Shown piece by piece: positions 15,634 to 21,509 of a DNA stretch of 22,075 bases; positions within the stretch are counted from its first letter, which is position 1, and the number at the start of each line of letters is the position of its first letter. Made by a program: the position numbers and the translations under genes. Source of the DNA: Subdoligranulum sp. CAG:314 (GTDB taxonomy: Bacteria > Bacillota > Clostridia > Christensenellales > CAG-314); assembly GCA_000437915.1 (NCBI GenBank), contig FR900982.1:6578-28652 (forward strand). The letters are read 5' to 3'. The notes beneath the pieces are model-generated. The model had not been told where the DNA came from. It did no database searches and saw only the letters and a program-made list of their open reading frames with translations.

Positions 15634-16743
15634 TTATTTGCTTGACTTTCTTCTGTTGTGTTCTTTACATAAAAGTTGACAATTGTCAATATTTGTTTTA
15701 CCGCCTTCACACCACGGTTTTATGTGGTCGGCTTCCATTTCTTCAAGTTCATAGTGTGTTTTTTTGCTGTTTTCGGCAACGCAATAAGGGCAATTTCCTT
15801 TTTGACGTTCATAAACTTTTCGTTTTTCGTTATCTGTAAAAGAACGTATATTAAGGTGTTTTTCGTCGTCGGAAAGCAGATATTCATAAATTCCCGAATG
15901 CTTTGTCACATCGTCGTCCTGCATTAAAGAAACAATTTTTTCTTCCAATTCTTGCGGATTGTAGACCTTAGTTCCGTATGTATTAAAAAGAATACCCCAT
16001 TTAAGACCTTTCATTTCTTTTCGGTATCGGGGGAATATCGTCTGCACCCAAGATATAACAGATTGAAAATATTGCCACAACGGCGTTGCGTGGTTGTCGT
16101 GTTGGTGTATTGACATATAATCTTCGATTTTTATATTTTCTCTTGCGGAAATCCACGCTAAAACCGTTTCCAAATAGTCTTGTCTGTTGACTTCGCCGTT
16201 AAGATATTTATTTGCCAAAAGGTAAGCCACACAACCGTTTTTGGAAAAATATCTTTTGGCGTCCGAAAGCCACTCGCCCGCATATACGGCGTTGCGCAGC
16301 TCTTGCTCCTTTAACTGTATTCCCGCAATATTGATTATCTTAAACCAATCAAGTTTTTCTTTGTCGTTGCCCTTGCAAATATAAATCATGAGGGGATACT
16401 CTAAAATTTGATTTTTTTCCGTTTCCGTGAGATTATGAAAAGCACGACTGTTAAGCGAGAAATCGCCGTTTACATATTGACACAAAGAAATAGTGCGTTG
16501 TTGACCGTCTAACAGTTCGTAATTGCCTTTTTCATCTTCAACCCAATACATAACATTAAGGGGAAAGCCTTTTATGACTGTTTCTATAACGGCGTCACGT
16601 TGTTTTTCCTTGTAAACAAATTCACGCTGAAACGCAGGACGGATATTTAATTTTCCTCCATAGCCGACAACGCCGTTTTCCCGACTGTCCTCATAACCTT
16701 TGACAATGTCTCTGATTTTTATTTCATGTAGTTCTATTTTCAT
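15634..16743 (-). CDS. DUF262-HNH protein, putative restriction nuclease
   Basis: This is a 369-aa protein. The N-terminal DUF262 (GmrS/ParB-like) domain carries the conserved DGQQR motif (79-83), with NIRPAFQREFVY upstream. A C-terminal HNH nuclease domain (about 315-369) has CPYC, EADHIKPW, NIDNCQLLC and KEHNRRK. DUF262 proteins bind and use nucleotides in GmrSD-type and related DNA-restriction systems; HNH supplies DNA cleavage. It overlaps the end of the EcoRI-family methyltransferase gene by 20 bases, so I infer it is the restriction partner. It lacks the DUF1524 domain of classical GmrSD. The start at 16743 has AAAGGGGC upstream. The gene is AT-rich compared with its neighbours. Confidence 0.85.
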   Translation of the reverse strand: MKIELHEIKIRDIVKGYEDSRENGVVGYGGKLNIRPAFQREFVYKEKQRDAVIETVIKGFPLNVMYWVEDEKGNYELLDGQQRTISLCQYVNGDFSLNSRAFHNLTETEKNQILEYPLMIYICKGNDKEKLDWFKIINIAGIQLKEQELRNAVYAGEWLSDAKRYFSKNGCVAYLLANKYLNGEVNRQDYLETVLAWISARENIKIEDYMSIHQHDNHATPLWQYFQSVISWVQTIFPRYRKEMKGLKWGILFNTYGTKVYNPQELEEKIVSLMQDDDVTKHSGIYEYLLSDDEKHLNIRSFTDNEKRKVYERQKGNCPYCVAENSKKTHYELEEMEADHIKPWCEGGKTNIDNCQLLCKEHNRRKSSK

Positions 16744-17635
16744 TTTTGCCCCTTTTTCTTATGATAATTCTGAAATATTTGGCATTTCCGTTTATCATGG
16801 ACAAATATTTACCTTCTTTTCTCGTGGATTCATTGTCCAATATACTATATCTGCCTATGCCGTCTATTATTTCAAACTGCGACGGATTGTATTTGTCTAA
16901 AAATGTAATAGGTACGCCCATTAAACCATCGTAATCTGCGGGAATATCAGCGGTTTTATCTACGTTTATTGCATCATAGTTATCGTATTTTTGATAATCT
17001 TCAAGTGAGTAAGATTTATATAGCAACAACTCTTCGTGGCGCTGTCTATAATCTAGATTCGTAAACCACCTTATGCCTTTAACTCTTATATATTTTTTAC
17101 CTTTTTCGTCAATTCTGCAAGCTGCCGCATTCAAAGGATATGAATCGGGCACTTGAAACTCCCTGTCGCCGCTATGAATACTTGCTCCCAACCAAATCAA
17201 ATTATTCTTAATCAATGGAAAAATTTCTTTGTATGTTATGGCGTTTTGATTGCCTATTATGATAAATTTTTTTTCGTATAATATGAGTTGGGCAACGTAT
17301 TCGCGGAATAATGAAAACGGCGGGTTGGTTACTACTATATCGGATGCTTTCAAAAGGTCAATACACTCTTGAGAACGAAAATCTCCGTCGCCTTGCAATA
17401 TGTCGAGAGTATTTTTCTTATTTTTCAAAAGATATTCGACGTCTGATAAATCAATCGCACCGTCGCCGTTATAATCAAGAACCTCGGAAATTTCGATTTT
17501 ATAGGGTTGTTTCCCGTTTTCGGTTTCTAATACTATATTTTCATTATCTAAAAGCGAAAGTTGTAACCACGCGACAGGCGAAGTTGCGTAACAAGTACAT
17601 ATCAATTTTTTCAGCCCTAAAAAATTAAAATTCAT
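16724..17635 (-). CDS. EcoRI-family adenine methyltransferase, C-terminal part (frame-broken gene)
   Basis: This 303-aa frame contains most of an EcoRI-type N6-adenine DNA methyltransferase: a GDGDFRS segment (82-88), the catalytic NPPF motif (104-107) followed by SLFREYVAQL, and IRWFTNLDYRQRHEELLLY further on. A short acidic loop DYNGDGAIDLSDVEYLL (54-70) resembles an EF-hand or dockerin loop. The first 58 residues of the protein are in another frame (17632-17832), separated by a 23-bp tandem duplication. Deleting one copy restores one frame of 361 aa. The ATG at 17635 overlaps the upstream stop (ATGA), so reinitiation could produce this part separately. The stop lies inside the DUF262-HNH gene. 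Confidence 0.85.
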   Translation of the reverse strand: MNFNFLGLKKLICTCYATSPVAWLQLSLLDNENIVLETENGKQPYKIEISEVLDYNGDGAIDLSDVEYLLKNKKNTLDILQGDGDFRSQECIDLLKASDIVVTNPPFSLFREYVAQLILYEKKFIIIGNQNAITYKEIFPLIKNNLIWLGASIHSGDREFQVPDSYPLNAAACRIDEKGKKYIRVKGIRWFTNLDYRQRHEELLLYKSYSLEDYQKYDNYDAINVDKTADIPADYDGLMGVPITFLDKYNPSQFEIIDGIGRYSILDNESTRKEGKYLSMINGNAKYFRIIIRKRGKNENRTT

Positions 17636-17671
17636 GGCAAAATATTTATAAAATTCATGGCAAAATATTTA
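17626..17671. repeat. Perfect 23-bp tandem duplication inside the methyltransferase gene
   Basis: Bases 17626-17648 and 17649-17671 are identical 23-mers, each containing TTCATGGCAAAATATTTA. Because 23 is not a multiple of three, the second copy shifts the reading frame. Removal of either copy restores a continuous protein passing from SNFFKYFAMN directly to FNFLGLKK. Confidence 0.97.
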
Positions 17672-17832
17672 AAAAAATTACTTTCAAAAGGGTCGTCGCA
17701 ATTACAAAAAACCGTTTTGCCGAAAAAATCCGTTTTGTAATGTTTTAATTCTTTTTCGATATCTGCAAGCTGTGTGTAAAATTCGTCGTTTTTGGCTTTG
17801 TCGGCTTTTCTTAAACTTGAATTTTTAGACAT
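17632..17832 (-). CDS. EcoRI-family adenine methyltransferase, N-terminal part (frame-broken gene)
   Basis: This 66-aa frame starts at ATG 17832 with AGGAG (17847-17843 on the minus strand). It encodes the N-terminus of the methyltransferase: KNDEFYTQLADIEKEL, then VFCNCDDPFESNFFKYFAMNF, which is the EcoRI-methylase family start. After residue 61 the duplicated segment forces a switch to INILP and a stop at 17634-17632. That TGA overlaps the ATG of the downstream part as ATGA. It may be a recently broken gene, a phase-variable OFF state, or a two-piece enzyme made by termination-reinitiation. Confidence 0.85.
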   Translation of the reverse strand: MSKNSSLRKADKAKNDEFYTQLADIEKELKHYKTDFFGKTVFCNCDDPFESNFFKYFAMNFINILP

Positions 17833-17872
17833 TAATTTGATGCTCCTGAAATTTTAGTCGCACCGTTTATAA

Positions 17873-17901
17873 TAAAAAAGTGCGCAACCGGAGTTACGCA
17901 C
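17873..17901 (-). terminator. Intrinsic terminator between the leader RNA and the methyltransferase
   Basis: On the minus strand a nine-base-pair stem beginning GTGCGTAAC (17901-17893), with loop TCCG and its complement ending at 17880, is followed at once by TTTTTT (17879-17874). It ends 41 bases before the methyltransferase ATG, and no good promoter is seen between them. Confidence 0.8.
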
Positions 17902-18063
17902 ATAAAACGCAAACTTCTTGTCGCTACACAAATAAACAGAAATGAACAAACACTCCCATTTGGAATTTGCATTTTTGTCAAATTACTTTAATGGGAGTAT
18001 GACCAAAAAAGAGTATGATAACCCCTTGTTTGTTCATTTCTAAAATATATTTATTTGTGTAGC
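17873..18063 (-). ncRNA. Palindromic structured RNA or attenuated leader of the R-M genes
   Basis: The promoter at 18070-18098 predicts a 5' end near 18063, precisely at the outer edge of a nested palindrome, and a 3' end at the terminator 17873-17901, giving about 190 nt. Nested helices are 15 bp (18064-18050 with 17922-17936), 14 bp (18041-18028 with 17938-17951), 9 bp (17998-17990 with 17952-17960) and 6 bp (17984-17979 with 17964-17969). One arm has a 29-nt bulge (17999-18027). It could be an independent small RNA or a leader that limits read-through into the methyltransferase-nuclease genes. I match it to no known RNA family. Confidence 0.55.
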
Positions 18064-18064
18064 G
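17922..18064. repeat. Nested inverted repeat, 143 bp
   Basis: Arms CGCTACACAAATAAA (17922-17936) and its complement (18050-18064) flank AGAAATGAACAAAC (17938-17951) with its complement (18028-18041) and ACTCCCATT (17952-17960) with its complement (17990-17998). No target-site duplication or transposase is seen, so a MITE origin is possible but unsupported. Confidence 0.9.
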
Positions 18065-18069
18065 TATTC

Positions 18070-18098
18070 AGTATAATACAATTTTCTTGTTTTTTCAA
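18070..18098 (-). promoter_or_regulatory. Promoter of the palindromic RNA / R-M operon
   Basis: On the minus strand TTGAAA (18098-18093) and TATACT (18075-18070) are separated by 17 bp. The predicted start near 18063 coincides with the outer arm of the palindrome. Confidence 0.75.
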
Positions 18099-18118
18099 TC
18101 AGTTTTAATGAATAAAAG

Positions 18119-18145
18119 AAAACCCGACTGAAAAAATCGGGTTTT
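18119..18145. terminator. Terminator hairpin at the end of the feo unit
   Basis: AAAACCCGA (18119-18127) pairs with TCGGGTTTT (18137-18145) around a nine-base loop, with T-rich flanks on both strands (TTTTCTTTT on the minus strand). It lies 40 bases after the last minus-strand ORF of the feo unit and just before the R-M promoter. Confidence 0.85.
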
Positions 18146-18186
18146 AAACTTATTTTTTATACTAAAAGAGGGGCTCCGTGTCTTTC

Positions 18187-18402
18187 TTATTTTATTTCAA
18201 TTCCCAAATGTGTCCGCAGCCTGTGCTGCAAGGGAGTTTCGACTGCAATTTTCGCATTCTGTCCAAACAAAAAAGTCTTCAAAACCCGCAACAAGCTCTC
18301 GGACAATCCGCCCTTGTCCGCAGGGGCAGGATTATTCTGTGTGCCGCGTCGGGCTGTCTGCGCCGTCGGGGCGCGTCCTTCGTCAAGCAGAATTTTTGCC
18401 AT
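18187..18402 (-). CDS. Small hypothetical protein downstream of feoB
   Basis: This is a 71-aa frame starting at ATG 18402, 25 bases after the feoB stop and just before the terminator at 18119-18145. An AGGAGA lies about 17 bases upstream, further than ideal. The middle is Ala/Thr/Asn/Pro-rich and the C-terminal half is basic (VLKTFLFGQNAKIAVETP). There is no membrane helix, Cys cluster or FeoC-like motif. I recognise no family. The position inside the feo transcription unit is the main support; it could also be non-coding. Confidence 0.35.
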   Translation of the reverse strand: MAKILLDEGRAPTAQTARRGTQNNPAPADKGGLSESLLRVLKTFLFGQNAKIAVETPLQHRLRTHLGIEIK

Positions 18403-18427
18403 TTTGTCGTTGATAAGCGTCTCCTAC

Positions 18428-19747
18428 TCACCGTTTACAGTTTTTGTTTTTGGGGCAGTGGTCGCACTCCATGTTGCAGCCGCGATGCTTTATCAGCAGC
18501 TTTATTCCCGTATAGAGGAATACGGCGGCGGCAAGCGTGCCGACAACGCTCCAAAACACCATATTGTTTTTTGCGTAAAGTATGCCCGCCTGATATATGA
18601 CAAGAGACACGACGTAGGCAAAGCAAATCTGAAAAGCGATTGCAAACCAACCCGTTTTCGCGCTGTGCAGTTCTCTGAAAGAAGCGGCGATTGCCGAAAT
18701 GCAGGGGGCCGCAAGCAGATTGAAGGTCATAAAGGAATAAGCGGACAACGGAGTGAACATTGTTCCGTCCACGCCTAAAATGTTGAGCGTCGTGACAACC
18801 GTTTCCTTTGCCGCAAGGCCTGTCAGCGTTGCGACAGCCGTCTGCCAGTTTCCCCAACCCAGCGGCTTGAACACGGGCGCGAGCAGGCGTCCCATTTCCG
18901 CGAGAATACTGCGGTCGGGGGAAACGCCGTAGGCGAATTTGTAATCAAAGCTCTGCAAAAACCAAAGAACGATGCTTGCGGCTAGGATTACCGTTGACGC
19001 GCGCAAAAGAAACGCTTTGCCGCGCTCCCACATTTCTTTGAGCACGTTGGAGGCTTTGGGCAGGCGGTAGGAGGGAAGCTCCATGATGAAGGTGTCTCTT
19101 ACCGTTGTTTTTCTGCGCTTGAACACTTTGAGAATCAGTCCTCCCGCAACCACCGAAAAAATGCCCACGAAGTACATGGAGGTGGCGGCAAGCGCGCTGC
19201 CGTTGAACACGGCAGTGGTAAAAAACGCAAACAAAGGCAGCTTTGCGCTGCACGGAATAAAAGGCGTGAGTATAATGGTGTTGTTTCTTTCGTTTACGTT
19301 TTTTATGGTGCGCGCGGACATAATGGCGGGAACCGAGCAGCCGCAGCCGACTACCATCGACACAAAGGACTTGCCCGACAAGCCGATTGCGTTGCACAGG
19401 CGGTCCATAATGAACGCCACCCTCGACATATAGCCTGAAGCTTCGAGTATGGCAATCAGTCCGAAAAGAATCATGATTTGCGGCACAAAGCCGACGACTG
19501 CAAGAACGCCGGCAATCACGCCGTCGCAAACGAGAGAGGACAGCCATTGCGGCGAAGATACGGAATCAAGTCCGCTTCTTACCCATTCCTGAAACCAAGG
19601 GGTGAAATCGTCGTTTATCAGAGAGGTAATCCATCCGCCTATGGTCTGAATGGAAATCATGAAGACGAGAAACATCACGACGGCGAATATCGGGAAGGCG
19701 AGCCATTTGTTGGTCACTACTCTGTCTATTTTGTCGGAAAGAGACAA
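18428..19747 (-). CDS. feoB: Ferrous iron transporter FeoB, membrane part (frame-shifted gene)
   Basis: This 439-aa frame holds the FeoB permease domain. It begins LSLSDKIDRVVTNKWLAFPIF, the usual junction after the G-domain linker. Core motifs are VGFVPQIMILFGLIAILEASGYMSRVAFIMDRL (residues about 84-116), GCGCSVPAIMSARTI and PFIPCSAKLPLF, then GLAAKETVV. The C-terminus adds one more helix and a Cys-rich tail (CNMECDHCPKNKNC), like the separate FeoB-associated Cys-rich protein of other Clostridia. The only available start is TTG 19747 without a good ribosome site. The frame is open up to a TGA at 19835-19837, inside a 37-bp duplication. Probably one gene interrupted by a frameshift, or a membrane subunit made by frame slippage. 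Confidence 0.85.
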   Translation of the reverse strand: MSLSDKIDRVVTNKWLAFPIFAVVMFLVFMISIQTIGGWITSLINDDFTPWFQEWVRSGLDSVSSPQWLSSLVCDGVIAGVLAVVGFVPQIMILFGLIAILEASGYMSRVAFIMDRLCNAIGLSGKSFVSMVVGCGCSVPAIMSARTIKNVNERNNTIILTPFIPCSAKLPLFAFFTTAVFNGSALAATSMYFVGIFSVVAGGLILKVFKRRKTTVRDTFIMELPSYRLPKASNVLKEMWERGKAFLLRASTVILAASIVLWFLQSFDYKFAYGVSPDRSILAEMGRLLAPVFKPLGWGNWQTAVATLTGLAAKETVVTTLNILGVDGTMFTPLSAYSFMTFNLLAAPCISAIAASFRELHSAKTGWFAIAFQICFAYVVSLVIYQAGILYAKNNMVFWSVVGTLAAAVFLYTGIKLLIKHRGCNMECDHCPKNKNCKR

Positions 19748-20651
19748 GCCGTCGTTTTTTTGGGACTTTTTTCTTTTGCTTTGTTTTTTGTCCGAGTCTT
19801 CTGCCGTCTGCCGCGCGACGCTCGTTGTCGCTTTTCAGGCAAGCACGCCGCGCGACGCTCTTTGTCGCTTTGCAGGCAATCACGTTTAATTGGTCGTATC
19901 TTTGTTTGGCTATTTCCGACGAAAGCGAATTTTTGTATTTGTTTTCCAATTCGGCATTGAGGCCGTTTATCAGTTCGGTTTGCGACGGACTGAGACAGGC
20001 GGCGTCGGTTACGAGACTGTCTTTTTCCAAAAGCTTAAGCGAAATCCAACGCTTGTTGACGGGAATTTTCACGGCTTTTGAAATTTTGTCCAGCGCGCTT
20101 TCCACGTCGGCAAAATAGGTGAGCGCAGACTCTTTTTTTATTACCTCTTTGCCGCAAAAGCTCATAAGCTCGTCTACGCCCGTGTTTTTGGAGGCGGAAA
20201 CGGAAAAAAACGGACAACCGAAAACCTTTTCCAGCGCGGCGCCGTCTATGCCTATGCCCTTTGCCCGCGCCTCGTCCTCCATGTTGAGCGCCACCACGAC
20301 GGGTATGTCGAGTTCAAGGAGCTGACTTGTCAGGAAAAGATTTCTTTCGAGATTTGTGGAGTCCACGACGTTGATAATCAGGTCGGGGCGGTCGTTGTTT
20401 ATGTAGTTGTGGGCAACCTCTTCGTCGACAGATAGGGGAGTAAGAGAGTAGATGCCCGGCAAATCCACGATTTTTAAGGAGGTGTCCTTAAAATAGCGAC
20501 CCTCCTTTCTTTCCACCGTAACGCCCGGCCAGTTGCCGATGTGTTGGTGGGATTTGGTCAGCAGGTTGAAAAGCGTGGTTTTGCCGCTGTTGGGATTTCC
20601 TGCCAGAGCGATTGTCTTTCTGACGGGGCTTTTTTCTTTTTTGTTTTTCAC
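19566..20651 (-). CDS. feoB: Ferrous iron transporter FeoB, GTPase part (frame-shifted gene)
   Basis: This is a 361-aa frame starting at GTG 20651, overlapping the feoA stop (GTGA). Residues 1-268 are genuine FeoB: G1 GNPNSGKTT (18-26), DLPGIYSLTPLS (63-74), NMED (123-126), SASKNTGVDEL (152-162) and the helical linker to about 268. From there the frame reads a Lys/Arg-rich run-on with no family likeness down to the stop at 19566, while the membrane domain continues in the +1 frame. The cause is an extra copy of a 37-bp segment; with a single copy the two parts join in frame. The G-domain is complete, so a free NFeoB protein could still be made. Confidence 0.88.
   Translation of the reverse strand: MKNKKEKSPVRKTIALAGNPNSGKTTLFNLLTKSHQHIGNWPGVTVERKEGRYFKDTSLKIVDLPGIYSLTPLSVDEEVAHNYINNDRPDLIINVVDSTNLERNLFLTSQLLELDIPVVVALNMEDEARAKGIGIDGAALEKVFGCPFFSVSASKNTGVDELMSFCGKEVIKKESALTYFADVESALDKISKAVKIPVNKRWISLKLLEKDSLVTDAACLSPSQTELINGLNAELENKYKNSLSSEIAKQRYDQLNVIACKATKSVARRACLKSDNERRAADGRRLGQKTKQKKKVPKKRRLVSFRQNRQSSDQQMARLPDIRRRDVSRLHDFHSDHRRMDYLSDKRRFHPLVSGMGKKRT
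19810..19883. repeat. Imperfect 37-bp tandem duplication in feoB
   Basis: Copies 19810-19846 and 19847-19883 share 34 of 37 bases. On the coding strand both contain CGTCGCGCGGC and GCGACAA, with a short GCGAC/GTCGC palindrome inside. In the correct frames they read VIACKATKSVAR and VLA-stop-KATTSVAR. The unit length leaves remainder one on division by three, which shifts the frame. Confidence 0.9.
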
Positions 20652-20932
20652 TTGCGCTTTGCCTCCGTCTTTGCGGCTGTCGTGCCTTTCAGCCTGTCAA
20701 CGCTTATATGCTCCGCGTCGGTGTTTCTTATGCACAGCGAGTAGCCTCTGACGCAGATTTCCATGGGGTCTCCCAACGGCGCGCGTTTTTTTACGTAAAC
20801 GAGAGTTTCGGGGACGAGCCCCATCTCGGAAAAACGCGCCTTTATGTCGTCGCGCAGGGATACGGTTTTTATGACGCAGTAGCTCTCCGCCTTTATACGG
20901 TCGAGCGTGGTGATGGAATTGTCGCTTTTCAT
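20648..20932 (-). CDS. feoA: Ferrous iron transport protein A, FeoA
   Basis: FeoA is a small SH3-like cytoplasmic partner of FeoB. The 94-aa product starts at ATG 20932 with GGAG just upstream. It shows the family pattern ARFSEMGLVPETLVYVKKRAPLGDPMEI followed by RGYSLCIRNTDAEHI, residues about 32-76. The stop overlaps the feoB GTG by four bases, so translation is coupled. The promoter and a metal-regulator-like operator lie about 100 bases upstream. Confidence 0.93.
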   Translation of the reverse strand: MKSDNSITTLDRIKAESYCVIKTVSLRDDIKARFSEMGLVPETLVYVKKRAPLGDPMEICVRGYSLCIRNTDAEHISVDRLKGTTAAKTEAKRK

Positions 20933-21012
20933 ATAGCTCCGTAGGAAGTATTTTTCTTTCTATATATTATAGATAAGAACAGGCGCCTTATATGCCCCTT
21001 TCTTCAAATAAA

Positions 21013-21026
21013 TTAGCATACGCTAA
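21013..21026. promoter_or_regulatory. Candidate iron-repressor operator of feoAB
   Basis: The inverted repeat TTAGC-ATAC-GCTAA covers about +4 to +17 relative to the predicted feo start site. Its half-sites resemble DtxR/IdeR-type boxes (TTAG...CTAA). Binding there would block transcription. The repressor identity is inference. Confidence 0.5.
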
Positions 21027-21036
21027 CTCCCGACAC

Positions 21037-21066
21037 ATTATAAAACAGCTGGGCTTTGAGTGTCAA
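21037..21066 (-). promoter_or_regulatory. Promoter of feoAB
   Basis: On the minus strand a perfect TTGACA (21066-21061) and a perfect TATAAT (21042-21037) are separated by 18 bp. The start site is predicted near 21030, about 98 nt before the feoA ATG. Confidence 0.8.
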
Positions 21067-21122
21067 GCGGAAAACCTAAAAAAGCAAGCCAAGAACTTTT
21101 TCAAAAACATTGTCGAAATCGC

Positions 21123-21151
21123 TTGATTTTTTTAAAGGTATTCTATATAAT
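21123..21151 (+). promoter_or_regulatory. Upstream rRNA promoter P1
   Basis: TTGATT (21123-21128), 17 bp, TATAAT (21146-21151). It points toward the 23S gene with no coding region between. It is one of two tandem promoters, as is usual for rRNA units. Confidence 0.55.
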
Positions 21152-21283
21152 TGTGCAGGTCGGTCGAAGGGCGGGCGTTTTACATCTCGGACAGGTTTTT
21201 TTGCGTTAAAAAAGGGCGGAACAAAGCCGAAAAAGGACTCCGAAAAAAGTCGAAAATTTTTTTTGGAAAATGCAAAAAAATCG

Positions 21284-21312
21284 TTGACAAACCTTTTGGG
21301 TTGTGGTAAGAT
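21284..21312 (+). promoter_or_regulatory. rRNA promoter P2
   Basis: TTGACA (21284-21289), 17 bp, TAAGAT (21307-21312), preceded by a long A/T-rich stretch (21254-21280) that could serve as an UP element. It lies about 200 bases before the mature 23S end. Confidence 0.7.
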
Positions 21313-21509
21313 GTTTAGGCTGTCGGTTGCGACCGACGCAAAACACCTCACTGACGTGAGCGCAAAGAACATTGACAACTGCATAGAACAAGTAAAAGTA
21401 GGCAAAAATATTTTCAGTGTTAATATGCAAATTACAATTACAAATTGCGAATTTGCGAGTAACAAGAAAGAGTAATCAAGGACAATCTTAAAATATTTCG
21501 TAGAAATAC
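21313..21509 (+). other. 23S rRNA leader
   Basis: This is non-coding transcript between P2 and the 23S 5' end. It contains a CCTCACTGACGTGAG hairpin (about 21347-21361) and an ACATTGACAACTGCATAG segment like those found near the 3' end of 16S-23S spacers in Clostridia. There is no tRNA and no 16S 3' end (no GGATCACCTCCTT). Open frames here lack ribosome sites. Confidence 0.6.

Noticed and set aside
17873..18064. Retron msr-msd or 6S RNA identity for the palindromic RNA
   Set aside because: No reverse transcriptase is near, so a retron is unsupported. The single 29-nt one-sided bulge and absence of a symmetric central bubble do not fit 6S RNA.
17922..18064. MITE or insertion-sequence remnant
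   Set aside because: Terminal inverted repeats are present, but no target-site duplication flanks them and the promoter and terminator fit a transcribed RNA better. Not excluded.
18178..18600. 140-aa plus-strand open frame opposite the end of feoB
   Set aside because: It overlaps the conserved FeoB C-terminus on the other strand, with no ribosome site and no recognisable motif.
19755..19765. Programmed -1 ribosomal frameshift on the A7 run in feoB
   Set aside because: The membrane part is in the +1 frame relative to the GTPase part, so a -1 shift at this A AAA AAC-like sequence would not reach it. Only loss of one base would.
21340..21365. 16S rRNA 3' end before 23S
   Set aside because: The CACCTCACT string is superficially like the anti-Shine-Dalgarno region, but the conserved flanking 16S sequence is absent and it forms a small hairpin instead.
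21110..21475. 121-aa open frame upstream of 23S rRNA
   Set aside because: It spans both candidate rRNA promoters and the leader, has no ribosome site and is Lys/Ser-rich without domain likeness; it is best read as non-coding.
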